From Owenia fusiformis (Eukaryota; Annelida; Polychaeta; Sabellida; Oweniidae), in the NCBI GenBank assembly GCA_903813345.2, contig CAIIXF020000012.1, forward strand, positions 6,535,615-6,599,614: DNA of 64,000 nt, read 5' to 3'. The notes beneath the pieces were generated by a model, which was not told the DNA's origin, did not search any database, and worked only from the letters and a program-made list of their open reading frames with translations. Position numbers and translations under genes: made by a program. Below, piece by piece: positions 35,801 through 47,040 of this stretch (position 1 is the stretch's first letter; each line of letters starts with the position of its first letter).

Positions 35801-37924
35801 AGAATGTGTTTATGTAATGTCATTGTCGTTGTTCCTCTTCTGTCATAGTTTCTTATTCACATCTTATAAAAGACGTGGCCCTGACAGAATGTGTTTATGA
35901 AATGTCATTGTCTATGTTCCTCTTCTGTCATAGCTTCTTATTCACATCTTATAAAAGACGTGGCCCTGACAGAATGTGTTTATGTTATGTCATTGTCTAT
36001 GTTTCTCTTCTGTCATTGCTTCTTATTCACATCTAATAACAGACGTGGCTCTGACAGAATGTGTTCATATAATGTCATTGTCTGTGTTCCTCTTCTGTCA
36101 TTGCTTCTTATTCACATCTAATAACAGACGTGGCTCTGACAGAATGTGTTCATATAATGCCATTTTTTATGTTCCTCTTCTGTCATAGCTTCTTATTCAC
36201 ATCTTATAATAGACGTGGCCCTGACAGAATGTGTTCATATAATGCCATTTTTTATGTTTCTCTTCTGTTATAGCTTCTTATTCACATCTTATGAAAGACG
36301 TGGCCCTGACAGAATGTGTTCATATAATGCCATTTTTTATGTTTCTCTTCTGTCATAGCTTCTTATTCACATCTTATGAAAGACGTGGCCCTGACAGAAT
36401 GTGTTCATATAATGCCATTTTTTATGTTTCTCTTCTGTCATAGCTTCTTATTCACATCTTATGAAAGACGTGGCCCTGACAGAATGTGTTCATATAATGC
36501 CATTTTTTATGTTTCTCTTCTGTCATTGCTTCTTACTCACATCTAATAACAGACGTGGCTCTGACAGAATGTGTTTATGTAATGTCATTGTCTGTGTTCC
36601 TCTACTGTCATAGCTTCTTATTCACATCTAATGAAAGACTTGGCCTTGACAGAATGTGTTTATATAATGTCATTGTCAATGTTCCTCTTCAGTCATAGTT
36701 TCTTATTCACATCTTATAAAAGGTGTGGCCCTGACAGAATGTGTTTATATAATGTCATTGTCGTTGTTCCTCTTCTGTCATAGCTTCTGATCCACATATT
36801 ATAAAAGACGTGGCCCTGACAGAATGTGTTCACATAATGCCATTTTTTATGTTTCTCTTCTGTCATAGCTTCTTATTCACATCTTATGAAAGACGTGGCC
36901 CTGACAGAATGTGTTCATATAATGCCATTTTTTATGTTTCTCTTCTGTCATTGCTTCTTATTCACATCTAATAACAGACGTGGCTCTGACAGAATGTGTT
37001 TATGTAATGTCATTGTCTGTGTTCCTCTACTGTCATAGCTTCTTATTCACATCTTATAAAAGACGTGGCCCTGACAGAATGAATTTATATAATGTCATTG
37101 CCAATGTTCCTCTTCAGTCATAGTTTCTTATTCACATCTTATAAAAGACGTGGCCCTGACAGATTGTGTTCATATAATGTCATTGTCAATGTTCCTCTTC
37201 TGTCATTGCTTCTCATTCACATCTAATAAAAGACTTGACCCTGACAGAATGTGTTCATATAATGCCATTGTCTATATTCCTCTTCTGTCATTGCTTCTTA
37301 TTCACATCTAATAACAGACGTGGCCCTGACAGAATGTGTTTATATAATGTTATTGGATATGTTCCTCTTCTGTTATAGCTTCTTATTTACAATTAATAAA
37401 CGTGGCCCTGACATAATGTGTTTATTTAATGTCATTATCAATGTTCCTCTTCTGTCATACCTTCCTATTCATAATTAATAAAAAACGTGGCCCTGACAGA
37501 ATGTGTTTATACAATGTCATTGACAATGTTCATTTTCTGTTTAATCTTCTTATTCACATCTAATTGAAGACGTGGCCCTGACAGAATTTGTTAATATAAT
37601 GTCATTGTCTATGTTCCTCTTCTGTTATAGCTTCTTATTCATATCTAATAAAGACGTGGCCCTGACAGAACGTGTTTATGAAATGTCATAGTTAAATTTC
37701 CTCTTCTGTCATAACTTCTTTGATCATCTTTACATCTAATAAAAGACGTGGACTTGACAGAATGTGATTATGTAATGTCATTGTCTATGTTCCTCTTCTG
37801 TCATTGCTTCTTATTCACATCTAATAAAAAAACGTGGCCTTTACAGAATGTGTTTATATAATGTCATTGGATATGTCCCTCTTCTGTCACAGCTTCGTAT
37901 TCACATCTAATCAAAGACGTGGCC

Positions 37925-38990
37925 TTGACAGAATGTGTTTATGTTATGTCATTATCAATGTTCCTCTTCTGCCATAGCTTCTTATTCACATCTAACAAAA
38001 GACGAGGCCCTGGCAGATTGTGCCTTTATAATGTACTTGTCTATGTGCTTATATAATGTCATTTTCTATTTTCTTCTTTTGTCATAGCTTCTTATTCACA
38101 TCTAATAAAAGACGTGGCCTTGAGAGAATGTGTTTATATAATGCCATTGTCTATTTTCCTATTTTGCCATAGCTTCTTATTCACATCTAATGAAAGACTA
38201 AGCCTTGACAGAATGTGTGTATATATTGTCATTGTCTATTTTCCTCTTTTGTCATAGCTTCTTATGCACATCTAATAAAAGATTGGCCTTGACAGAATGT
38301 GTTTATATAATGCCATTGTCTATGTTCTTCTTTTGTCATAGCTTGTTATTCACATCTACTAAAGACGTGGCCCTGACAGAATGTGTTTATGTTATGTCAT
38401 TATCAATGTTCCTCTTCTGCCATAGCTTCTTATTCACATCTAACAAAAGACGAGGCCCTGACAGAATGTGCCTTTATAATGTACTTGTCTATGTGCTTAT
38501 ATAATTTCATTTTCTATTTTCCTCTTTTGTCATAGCTTCTTATTTACATCTAATAAAAGACGTGGCCTTGACAGAATGTGTTTATATAATGCCATTGTCT
38601 ATTTTCCTCTTTTGTCATAGCTTCTTATTCGCATCTAATGAAAGACTTGGCCTTGACAGAATGTGTGTATATAATGTCATTGTCTATTTTCCTCTTTTGT
38701 CATAGCTTCTTATGCACATCTAATAAAAGATGTGGCCTTGACAGAATGTGTTTATAAAATGCCATTGTTTATGTTCTTCTTTTGTCATAGCTTGTTATTC
38801 ACATCTACTAAAGACGTAGCCCTGACAGAATGTGTTTATGTTATGTCATTATCAATGTTCCTCTTCTCCCATAGCTTCTTATTCACATCTAACAAAAGAC
38901 GAGGCCCTGATTGAATGTGCCTTTATAATGTACTTGTCTATGTGCTTATATAATGTCATTTTCTATTTTCCTCTTTTGTCATAGCTTCTT
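37925..38990. repeat. Higher-order repeat of about 449 bp within the satellite
   Basis: The distinctive phrase tgcctttataatgtacttgt occurs at 38021, 38469 and 38918, a spacing of 448-449 bp. Between occurrences the same ordered series of five monomer variants is repeated, including a variant with acttgtctatgtgcttata (a partial extra unit) and one with cttgttattcacatctact. So several monomers were copied together as one block. Confidence 0.85.
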
Positions 38991-39233
38991 ATTCACATCT
39001 AATAAAAGACGTGGCCTTGACAGAATGTGTTTATATAATGTCATTGTCAATGTTCCTCTTTTGTCATAGCTTCTTATTCACATCTAATAAAAGACGTGGC
39101 CTTGACAGAATGTGTTTATATAATGTCATTGTCAATGTTCCTCTTCTGTCATAGCTTCTTATTCACATCTAATGAAAGACTTGGCCTTGACAGAATGTGT
39201 TTATATAATGTCATTGTCAATGTTCCTCTTCTG

Positions 39234-40084
39234 TAGAGGCTGACGGTAATTCCGGTTATACGGTTTCGGTAGGGAAATTATTAACCGGTTAACCGACGAT
39301 AATCCCCGGGGAAATAAAAGACACGTCGTTTTTTTAATTAATTAGTTTAATTTCCACTTTCACGATGCGTGCATTTACATAGACATTTAGATGTCCATGT
39401 TTGGCAGTTCAGGTATGATGTCCATGTTTGGTAGTTCGGGTGTAGTAGCTTCATGCTCAGGCTCAGATTTGGTTGTAGTTATGTTTGGCAGTTCCGGTGT
39501 AGTTGTAGTGTCACTGTCAGATCCAGAAACTGAATTATGTTTGTAATAGTCATTTACGAACAACAAGGCATTGACAACCTCAGTTTAAAGTCGTGCCCGT
39601 TTGGAAGTGATGGTGTTGCCAGCTGCACTGAACTGACGTTCACTTGACACGGATGACGAAGGAATAGCATGATATGTTTCATCCAAACTCGCCACATCAG
39701 GATATTTTTCTCCGTTTACTTTCCAGAACTCAAGACAGTCAATAAACTTGGATGCTGATGACAAATAGCTGTCCAATTGTTCACTTGCTAATGATAAAGT
39801 TGAGAAATGGTTTGAAATATTTAATTTAAAACTAAAAATACATCTTGATTCGTAAGATAGTTACATACTACATGTATTTCGTGAAGTTCATCAGTATGGG
39901 TTCAAATCGGTCTTGCACCATGTATGCATATAGACTTGAGAAGCTACAGAGAGAGTTAGGAACAAAGTGGGGGTGGCAGCGCATTGGCATTTTATCTTAC
40001 ATCTTTTTACCGGTATTTCGGTAACGGTACGGTTATCACCGTGACGGTTACCGGTACTGGTTTTCAGTACCGTTGCGACCTCTA
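39234..40084 (-). mobile_element. hAT element, 851 bp, inserted in the satellite
   Basis: Ends are imperfect inverted repeats beginning TAGAGG: tagaggctgacggta on the left, tagaggtcgcaacggta read inward from the right. They are flanked by an 8-bp target duplication, ctcttctg, at 39226-39233 and 40085-40092. Removing the element and one duplication restores an unbroken satellite monomer. TAGNG-type ends and 8-bp duplications are characteristic of hAT transposons. The subterminal region near the right end is rich in ggttaccggta-like inverted motifs. It carries only the 3' piece of a transposase gene, so it is a deleted copy. Confidence 0.95.
39585..39776 (-). pseudogene. hAT transposase C-terminal dimerisation region, remnant
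   Basis: The minus-strand frame includes FWKVNGEKYPDVASL, IPSSSVSSERQFSAAG and KRARL, the hallmark of the hAT C-terminal dimerisation domain. A TAA follows KRARL immediately, although the same frame continues with hAT-like sequence (EVVNALLFVN) for about 40 more codons, so this stop is probably a nonsense change. No DDE catalytic part or BED finger is present. Confidence 0.88.
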
Positions 40085-42478
40085 CTCTTCTGTCATAGCT
40101 TCTTATTCACATCTAATGAAAGACTTGGCCTTGACAGAATGTGTTCATATAATGTCAATGACAATGTTCCTCTTCTGTCATAGCTTCTTATTCACATCTA
40201 ATGAAAGACTTGGCCTTGACAGAATGTGTTTATATAATGTCATTGTCAATGTTCTTCTTCTGTCATAGCTTCTTATTCACATCAAATGAAAGACTTGGCC
40301 TTGACAGAATGTGTTTATATAATGTCATTGTCAATGTTCCTCTTCTGTCATAGCTTCTTATTCACATCTAATGAAAGACTTGGCCTTGACAGAATGTGTT
40401 TATATAATGTCATTGTCAATGTTCCTCTTCTGTCATAGCTTCTTATTCACATCTAATGAAAGACTTGGCCTTGACAGAATGTGTTTATATAATGTCATTG
40501 TCAATGTTCCTCTTCTGTCATAGCTTCTTATTCACATCTAATGAAAGACTTGGCCTTGACAGAATGTGTTTATATAATGTCATTGTCAATGTTCCTCTTC
40601 TGTCATAGCTTCTTATTCACATCTAATGAAAGACTTGGCCTTGACAGAATGTGTTTATATAATGTCATTGTCAATGTTCCTCTTCTGTCATAGCTTCCTG
40701 TTCACATCTAATGAAAGACTTGGCCTTGACAGAATGTGTTTATATAATGTCATTGTCAATGTTCCTCTTCTGTCATAGCTTCTTATTCACATCTAATGAA
40801 AGACTTGGCCTTGACAGAATGTGTTTATATAATGTCATTGTCAATGTTCCTCTTCTGTCATAGCTTCTTATTCACGTCTAATGAAAGACTTGGCCTTGAC
40901 AGAATGTGTTTATATAATGTCATTGTCAATGTTCCTCTTCTATCATAGCTTCTTATTCACATCTAATGAAAGACTTGGCCTTGACAGAATGTGTTTATAT
41001 AATGTCATTGTCAATGTTCCTCTTCTGTCATAGCTTCTTATTCACATCTTATGAAAGACTTGGCCTTGACAGAATGTGTTTATATAATGTCATTGTCAAT
41101 GTTCCTCTTCTGTCATAGCTTCTTATTCACATCTAATGAAAGACTTGGCCTTGACAGAATGTGTTTATATAATGTCATTGTCAATGTTCCTCTTCTGTCA
41201 TAGCTTCTTATTCACATCTAATGAAAGACTTGGCCCTGACAGAATGTGTTTATATAAGGTCATTGTCAATGTTTCTCTTCTGTCATAGCTTCTTATTCAC
41301 ATCTAATGAAAGACTTGGCCTTGACAGAATGTGTTTATATAATGTCATTGTCAATGTTCCTCTTCTGTCATAGCTTCTTATTCACATCTAATGAAAGACT
41401 TGGCCTTGACAGAATGTGTTTATATAATGTCATTGTCAATGTTCCTCTTCTGTCATAGCTTCTTATTCACATCTAATGAAAGACTTGGCCTTGACAGAAT
41501 GTGTTTATATAATGTCATTGTCAATGTTCCTCTTCTGTCATAGCTTCTTTTTCACATCTAATGAAAGACTTGGCCTTGACAGAATGTGTTTATATAATGT
41601 CATTGTCATTGTTCCTCTTCCGTCATAGCTTCTTATTCACATCTAATGAAAGACTTGGCCTTGACAGAATGTGTTTATATATTGTCATTGTCAATGTTCC
41701 TCTTCCGTCATAGCTTCTTATTCACATCTAATGAAAGACTTGGCCTTGACAGAATGTGTTTATATAATGTCATTGTCAATGTTCCTCTTCTGTCATAGCT
41801 TCTTATTCACATCTAATGAAAGACTTGGCATTGGCAGAATGTGTTTATATAATGTCATTGTCAATGTTCCTCTTCTGTCATAGCTTCTTATTCACATCTA
41901 ATGAAAGACTTGGCCTTGACAGAATGTGTTTATATAATGTCATTGTCAATGTTCCTCTTATGTCATAGCTTCTTATTCACATCTAATGAAAGACTTGGCC
42001 TTGACAGAATGTGTTTATATAATGTCATTGTCAATGTTCCTCTTCTGTCATAGCTTCTTATTCACATCTAAGGAAAGACTTGGCCTTGACAGAATGTGTT
42101 TATATAATGTCATTGTCTATGTTCCTCTTCTGTCATAGCTTCTTATTCACATCTAATGAAAGACTTTGCCTTGACAGAATGTTGTTATATAATGTCATTG
42201 TCAATGTTCCTCTTCTGTCATAGCTTCTTATTCACATCTAATGAAAGACTTGGCCTCGACAGAATGTGTTTATATAATGTCATTGTCAATGTTCCTCTTC
42301 TGTCATAGCTTCTTATTCACATCTAATGAAAGACTTGGCCTCGACAGAATGTGTTTATATAATGTCATTGTCAATGTTCCTCTTCTGTCATAGCTTCTTA
42401 TTCACATCTAATGAAAGACTTGGCCTCGACAGAATGTGTTGATTTAATGTCATTGCTTATGTTCCTCGTCTGTCATAG

Positions 42479-42840
42479 GCCAAAGCTTAGGGTAGTGCGA
42501 TGGGTGCTCCCCATAACCAACAAACACTAAACACGAGAAAGAAGAAGAAAAGATCTTTAAAATGCTTTTTATTTGAAGTTTCTAGCTCAATTTTGAAGGA
42601 AGTTGCATCAATTTTTGTAAAATTGAAAATAAATCTTTTTTTCTTGATAATGCTTTTTGTAATCGCACCCTCCTGACTGAAAGCTGGCTACGCCCCTGAA
42701 GCTTTTAATTAATATCTTATAAAGTCGTAGGCCTGACAGAATATGTTAATGTTATGTTATTCTCTATGATCATCTTTTGTCACGGCTTTTTTCACATCTA
42801 TAAAATGTAGCTTGTGTCTTTGTATTTTTTATTTATCAGC
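42479..42840. repeat. Degenerate satellite edge after the array
   Basis: The array stops at 42478 (tctgtcata). A 220-bp unrelated segment follows (gccaaagcttagggtagtgc to gctacgcccctgaagc), and then a diverged satellite piece at about 42705-42812 (gtcgtaggcctgacagaata, ending tcacatctata). A further piece, 44168-44240 (ataatgtcattgtctatatt, then cttcttattcacatctaat), shows that the array once reached further right or that units were dispersed. Confidence 0.7.
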
Positions 42841-43174
42841 CATTCCGTATTGTTTTGGATAGAATGCCTATACTGGTGAAGTGACATCGTTTGTTTTTAC
42901 TTGGACGGAACCGACCTTTTCTTTTCGAGTAGCAATAAAGATGCCCGTCAATCACCGACAACTTAATTCGCTTCAAATACATTTATATTATTTATTGAAG
43001 CTAAGCATTGGGGACAGGATTAAAATAAGACAATTCGAGTTTAAATTAAAAAGATTACGGAATTTTCCAATTATTTTTACCAAATCGACAAAGAACCTCA
43101 ACTCACCAAGACTTTTTCAAAATACTTATTCGATAACGTACGAATATTTGTTGTATATAGAGAGACCCATCCAC

Positions 43175-43510
43175 TGGCGGATCTGGGGGGGGGGGCCCAG
43201 GGGCCCGGGCCCCCCCCCCCCCCTTGGGTGGGCCCAGAAAAAAAAAATTGTGCCCAAAAAAAATTTTGAGCCAAAAAAGGCCTTAAGGGACCAAAAAGTA
43301 GGCCTTTTTGGTCATAAATTGGCCTACTAAGGCCTTATTTTTTAATTTTAGGCCAAATATTGAAGAAAATGGGCCTCAAATTTCAAAATTTGGGCCCACT
43401 TTTGGGTTTTTGGGGCCCAAAATTTTTTTCCACGCAAGCGCGGAAGATTTTTTCTCAGACCAGGAGTTTGGGCCCTCCCCCTTGTTGGTTCCAAGATCCG
43501 CCCCTGCCAT
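43175..43510. mobile_element. MITE with ggcggatct / agatccgcc ends
   Basis: Left end ctggcggatctgggggg, right end ccaagatccgcccctg. The interior is built from runs of G or C and of ggccc/gggcc words with A-rich tracts, giving a strongly self-complementary element. The ORFs across it are low-complexity by-products. Confidence 0.7.
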
Positions 43511-43902
43511 CGATCTTTTGAGCACGGACTTGCTGTAAAACACAATTCCAATTCCCGAAGAATAAGGCCATCATTTCTTCCCAAAGATGATTGGCTCATA
43601 GATTTTTTCCAAATCACATAGGCCTAAGTTTACATGTAAACCTGGTGATTTTATTCCAAGCATAAACTTAAAGCCTTGGCTCAATATCCAACTACTTCTA
43701 CAGCAAAATATTTAGTTGTTCCATAGTGTCTTTGTTTCTTTAATCATCGTATATATTCCCATTTTAGAAGAATAATTTCTTAAATTCGACTTACTTGGTT
43801 GGAACATGGACCATGGTTGAAGTTCCCATGACCTCAAATTTAAGAATTGACTGACTGTGTTTGTTATTGCAACGGTATCCATGAATCAGAAATATTTACT
43901 AT

Positions 43903-43971
43903 GACGTCATCACGCTGTATAATCGTTATTGTTGACGTCACTCATGAAAAATTCACGGTACCATGGAAACA
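43903..43971. promoter_or_regulatory. Two CRE sites and an X-box-like motif, copy A
   Basis: Consensus cAMP-response elements TGACGTCA at 43903-43910 and 43934-43941, then gtaccatggaaac at 43959-43971, which resembles an RFX X-box half-site pair. The layout recurs in copy B: TGACGTCA at 45604-45611, the weaker ttacgtca at 45634-45641 and tgctatggcaac at 45664-45675, with near-equal spacing. It could be promoter or enhancer DNA; no transcript is evident next to it. Confidence 0.4.
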
Positions 43972-45351
43972 GCTTGCTTAAACTATTTTGGTCATTAGAA
44001 GTCTAGATGGTTGGAGAAACACAAATGTATCCATCACCCTGTGTACACGAATATAAGATATAAAAGTACTAGTATGGTATGAGAGAGCGGGTGCGATAGT
44101 GATGGTGGTGGTGGGTGTTGTGCAATGGTTAATTTTGAATTTAGATTACCCATAACTTGTTCATCATATATTAATATAATGTCATTGTCTATATTCCTGT
44201 TCTGTCACAGCTTCTTATTCACATCTAATCAAAAAGACGTAGTTGATAATGATTTGATCTGGATGTGTTTCTCTAATTAAAAAATGGCAAAACGTCACAA
44301 AATACAATAATTAAGAAGCCGTGCGCAAAGTTACGAAAAGGCCAGATGTGCTATTAAATATGCGAACGAAAGCAGGCATGACGTCACTATTTTCATAACT
44401 TTACGAATTGTTCAAAACTTTACGGATCTTACGGTAATGCAACTTTATGAAATTCGCAAATTTAACAATGGACTTGGGAACAATCGATCGTTACTAAGAC
44501 CGGTAGAAGAACGGGCCCCAGATGCCTTATAAGTTCATGTCGCTTTTATTCAATGTCGCTTCAAATAATTCAATCCCTAGAAACATGCATACACAGTCCC
44601 AACCTGATTTAAAGAAAAATTAAGTTATCAAATATTCGACTCAAAATTATTTAGTTTGTTAAAAATGATCACAATAGAATATCGCTTAGGAATCGCTTTC
44701 AATATTACCCTTCAATTTCTGAAGATCTTGAACAAATCGCCATTCTTTAGTTTTCGGATTCATAACGAGCATGACTGGATTACCTAGTGCATTCTGATCG
44801 AGGGGAACGAATTAAGTTTTGATCGAGTTATTGCTGGATTTGTCTTTTTTCTTCCCCATGTTTATCCGGACTAATGCATATCTACCTGTTTTGAGATTTT
44901 CAAGATAAACGAGGAATATTTGGTAAATTTTGATACATAACTTAATAATAACTTGATAAAACAATATCATATTTTAAAATGAAAAGTTTGGACCCCGAAT
45001 TGTCACGTTTTATACGTGGAATGTAAAGCACATTGTTTTTTTACGATTTATATCATACAGCATATCAGTTCAATAACGACATTTTTCTCCGGAAATGCAG
45101 ATTGTGTTGAATTCACGATCGAATGCCCTCTACTGGTGACATGGATTGATCGGACGCGGACGGAACTGACCTATTCCATTTGAGTAAGAATGCACCTCAC
45201 GTTAAATCGTTTCTTAAAATTAGTTACAATTTTTCAATTTTCAAACATTTCTTACGTTTTATCTAACGCAAAGATCTAACGAGTTTCAATCGCTCAGCAC
45301 TTCTTCGATTAACGTATGGATATTTGAATGGTCTTACAATCGATTCGGAGA

Positions 45352-45480
45352 GAAAAATGGCCCAAATCACTTAAAAAGTGCTCAGAATGATGAAAAAAGT
45401 TTTGGCAAGGGGCGGGGGAGTTCGCTCGATTCACATCGACTACCCCCCCCCCCCCCCCCCCCCACCTGGCTACGGGCCTG
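45352..45480. mobile_element. Truncated MITE of the caggcccgtagccagg family, copy 3
   Basis: Shares aaagtgctcagaatg, the G-rich ggttcgc-like centre and the right end cctggctacgggcctg with the copies at 22953 and 28852. The left half is missing. It contains a long C-run at about 45446-45463. Confidence 0.8.
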
Positions 45481-45769
45481 TAGCCTAGATTCACATTTAA
45501 AGAATACTTTTAAATGCAACTTACTTGTGAACAGCAATTTCAGGAATCGATTTACAATGTTTGTTATTGCAACGGTATCCACCAATATCAGCGATAGTGT
45601 CTATGACGTCATCAAGCTGTATAATTATAATTGTTACGTCATGTGTGAATGTTACATTTACAGTGCTATGGCAACAACTTTCATTATTGTGTTGGATGAA
45701 CAAAATACTCACATATATCACCCTTGGTATATGATATGGAGCTTACAATAATGGACTGAGAGTGCGTGG

Positions 45770-46140
45770 CAGACGGCGCCCGGCCGATTGAGTATTTTGT
45801 TGAAAATTGTGTTCAATTTTGAACAAATATATGGGTATTTTGTTCAAAATTGTATTCAATTTTGTACAAAATACTCATCGGACGGCGCCCAGCCGATTGA
45901 GTATCCTGTTCACAATTGTATTCAGTTTTGAACAGAATACTCAATCGGCCGGGCGCCGGGCGATGGATCTGAGTAATGCCTGGGTCACATATGCTCCGAT
46001 CCATCGCCCGGCGCCCGGCCTATTGAGTGTTTTGTTCGATATTGTTTTCAATTATGAACAAAATACTCAATCGGCCGGGCGCCGGAGTGAAAATCGGAGC
46101 ATATGTGACCAAGGCATAAATGTGACCCAGGCATTAGACA
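45770..46140. mobile_element. Nested MITEs of the ggcgcccggccgatt family
   Basis: A complete copy at 45976-46117 has ends atgcctgggtcacatatgct and its inverse, each followed inward by ggcgcccggcc. A partial copy surrounds it (45770-45975 and to about 46140), giving several direct and inverted repeats of cgattgagtattttgttca. Three more copies are at 46703-46901, 49776-49917 and 52757-52893. Confidence 0.8.
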
Positions 46141-46702
46141 TAACTGAGGCATTGATGATCCCAATGTCCAATGGTCATGGAAAATGGAGTGAGTGAATAG
46201 ATATGCAATAATTAAATACAGTGGGGATCAACTGGAAATGAAGACTACATAATGTCTTTGTTACAGCATGGACGGACCTCTGGTCGATAATGATTTTTGT
46301 TTTCTCGTTCGATTTTATCACCTTTATTCCTGTTTCGTCATTTTCTGTTAAGTATCATGGCACCTTAAGTTAAAATTTGATGGATGTCAGGTGACAGAAT
46401 CAACAAAACAAAAATTCTTCTACCGAAATTTTGGCCATGCTGAATCGAAGACATCATATCTTCGTTCCCAGTTAAGTTATTCCCAAGTGAAATGGAGCAA
46501 TTCTGCCATACATGCACTGCAAATATACAATCAAAGACGACAGTTTTTCTCTGTTTGTAATTTTCATGCATGGCATAACTCCTGCAAAGAAAATCCCTGT
46601 TCACATCAGGGTCTACGTTTTTGTCCCCAGTCCATTGAGTTGTAAGCTTTCTCAGTTTGAATAGAGCGAAAAAACTGCGGTCTAATTGGGATTGGAATAG
46701 TA

Positions 46703-46901
46703 ATACCGTGGTCACATTTGCTCCTATTATCAGCACGCGCGCCCGGTCGATTAAGCATGTCGTTCAAAATTGAATCCAATACAAAATACCCAATCGGCCG
46801 GGCGCCGTCCGAGGAGTATTTTGTTCAAAATTGAATACAATACAAAAAACTCACTCGGCAGGGCGCCGTAGTAAAAATCGGAGCAAATGTGACCAGGGCA
46901 T
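46703..46901. mobile_element. MITE, ggcgcccggccgatt family
   Basis: Ends resemble accgtggtcacatttgct and gcaaatgtgaccagggca. Internal cgcgcccggtcgattaag and caatcggccgggcgccg arms, with an extra internal copy of caaaattgaat. It lies about 140 bp before the first coding exon of the CEMIP-like gene. Confidence 0.8.
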
Positions 46902-47040
46902 AACCGCCTTCATATGATAAAAGGAACGAAACTTCGTATTATGTAAACTGCAACTGATACTATATCTTATCTTATTTGGTGGCGAACTGCTTGTCATCAC
47001 AGTATCTTTCATAAATTTGATTATACGCCAGTATAGGGAG

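Larger units (their letters stand above)
32845..42478. repeat. 85-bp satellite array, about 100 monomers
   Basis: A 9.6-kb tandem array, interrupted once by a hAT element (39234-40084). The spacing of the phrase cttcttattcacatcta is 85 bp through the uniform part. A typical monomer runs cttcttattcacatctaatg, then aaagacttggccttgacaga, atgtgtttatataatgtcat, and tgtcaatgttcctcttctgtcata. The left part (to about 38.9 kb) is diverged, with monomer classes differing at aaagacgtggccctgac, aacagacgtggctctgac and ccattttttatg; the right part is nearly identical copy to copy. Most left-hand monomers carry an aataaa, and nearly all carry tatataat. Because 85 is not a multiple of three, ORFs across the array are by-products. 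No gene is seen in it. Confidence 0.97.
42834..45730. repeat. Duplicated block (42.8-44.0 and 45.1-45.7 kb)
   Basis: Two stretches share order and sequence. Copy A has gaatgcctatactggtga (42865), ggacggaaccgacc (42902), tttgttattgcaacggtatc (43861) and tatgacgtcatca (43901). Copy B has gaatgccctctactggtgac (45121), ggacggaactgacc (45159), tttgttattgcaacggtatc (45560) and tatgacgtcatca (45603). Copy A is longer because it holds the MITE at 43175-43510 and extra sequence. Copy B holds a MITE fragment at 45352-45480. No coding exon was established in either. Confidence 0.7.

Noticed and set aside
33060-41883. Many ORFs encoding FLFCHSFLFTS-type peptides
   Set aside because: Translations of the 85-bp satellite. 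The unit is not a multiple of three, and the peptides change frame at each copy.
32845-42478. CRISPR-like array
   Set aside because: Regular 85-bp units, but with no distinct repeat and spacer parts: the whole unit is conserved, in an animal genome.
42881-43330. 149-codon plus-strand ORF
   Set aside because: It crosses the duplicated block and the G/C-run MITE; the C-terminal third is low complexity.
46365-46736. 123-codon minus-strand ORF
   Set aside because: No recognisable domain, composition unlike the real exons, and one end runs into a MITE.
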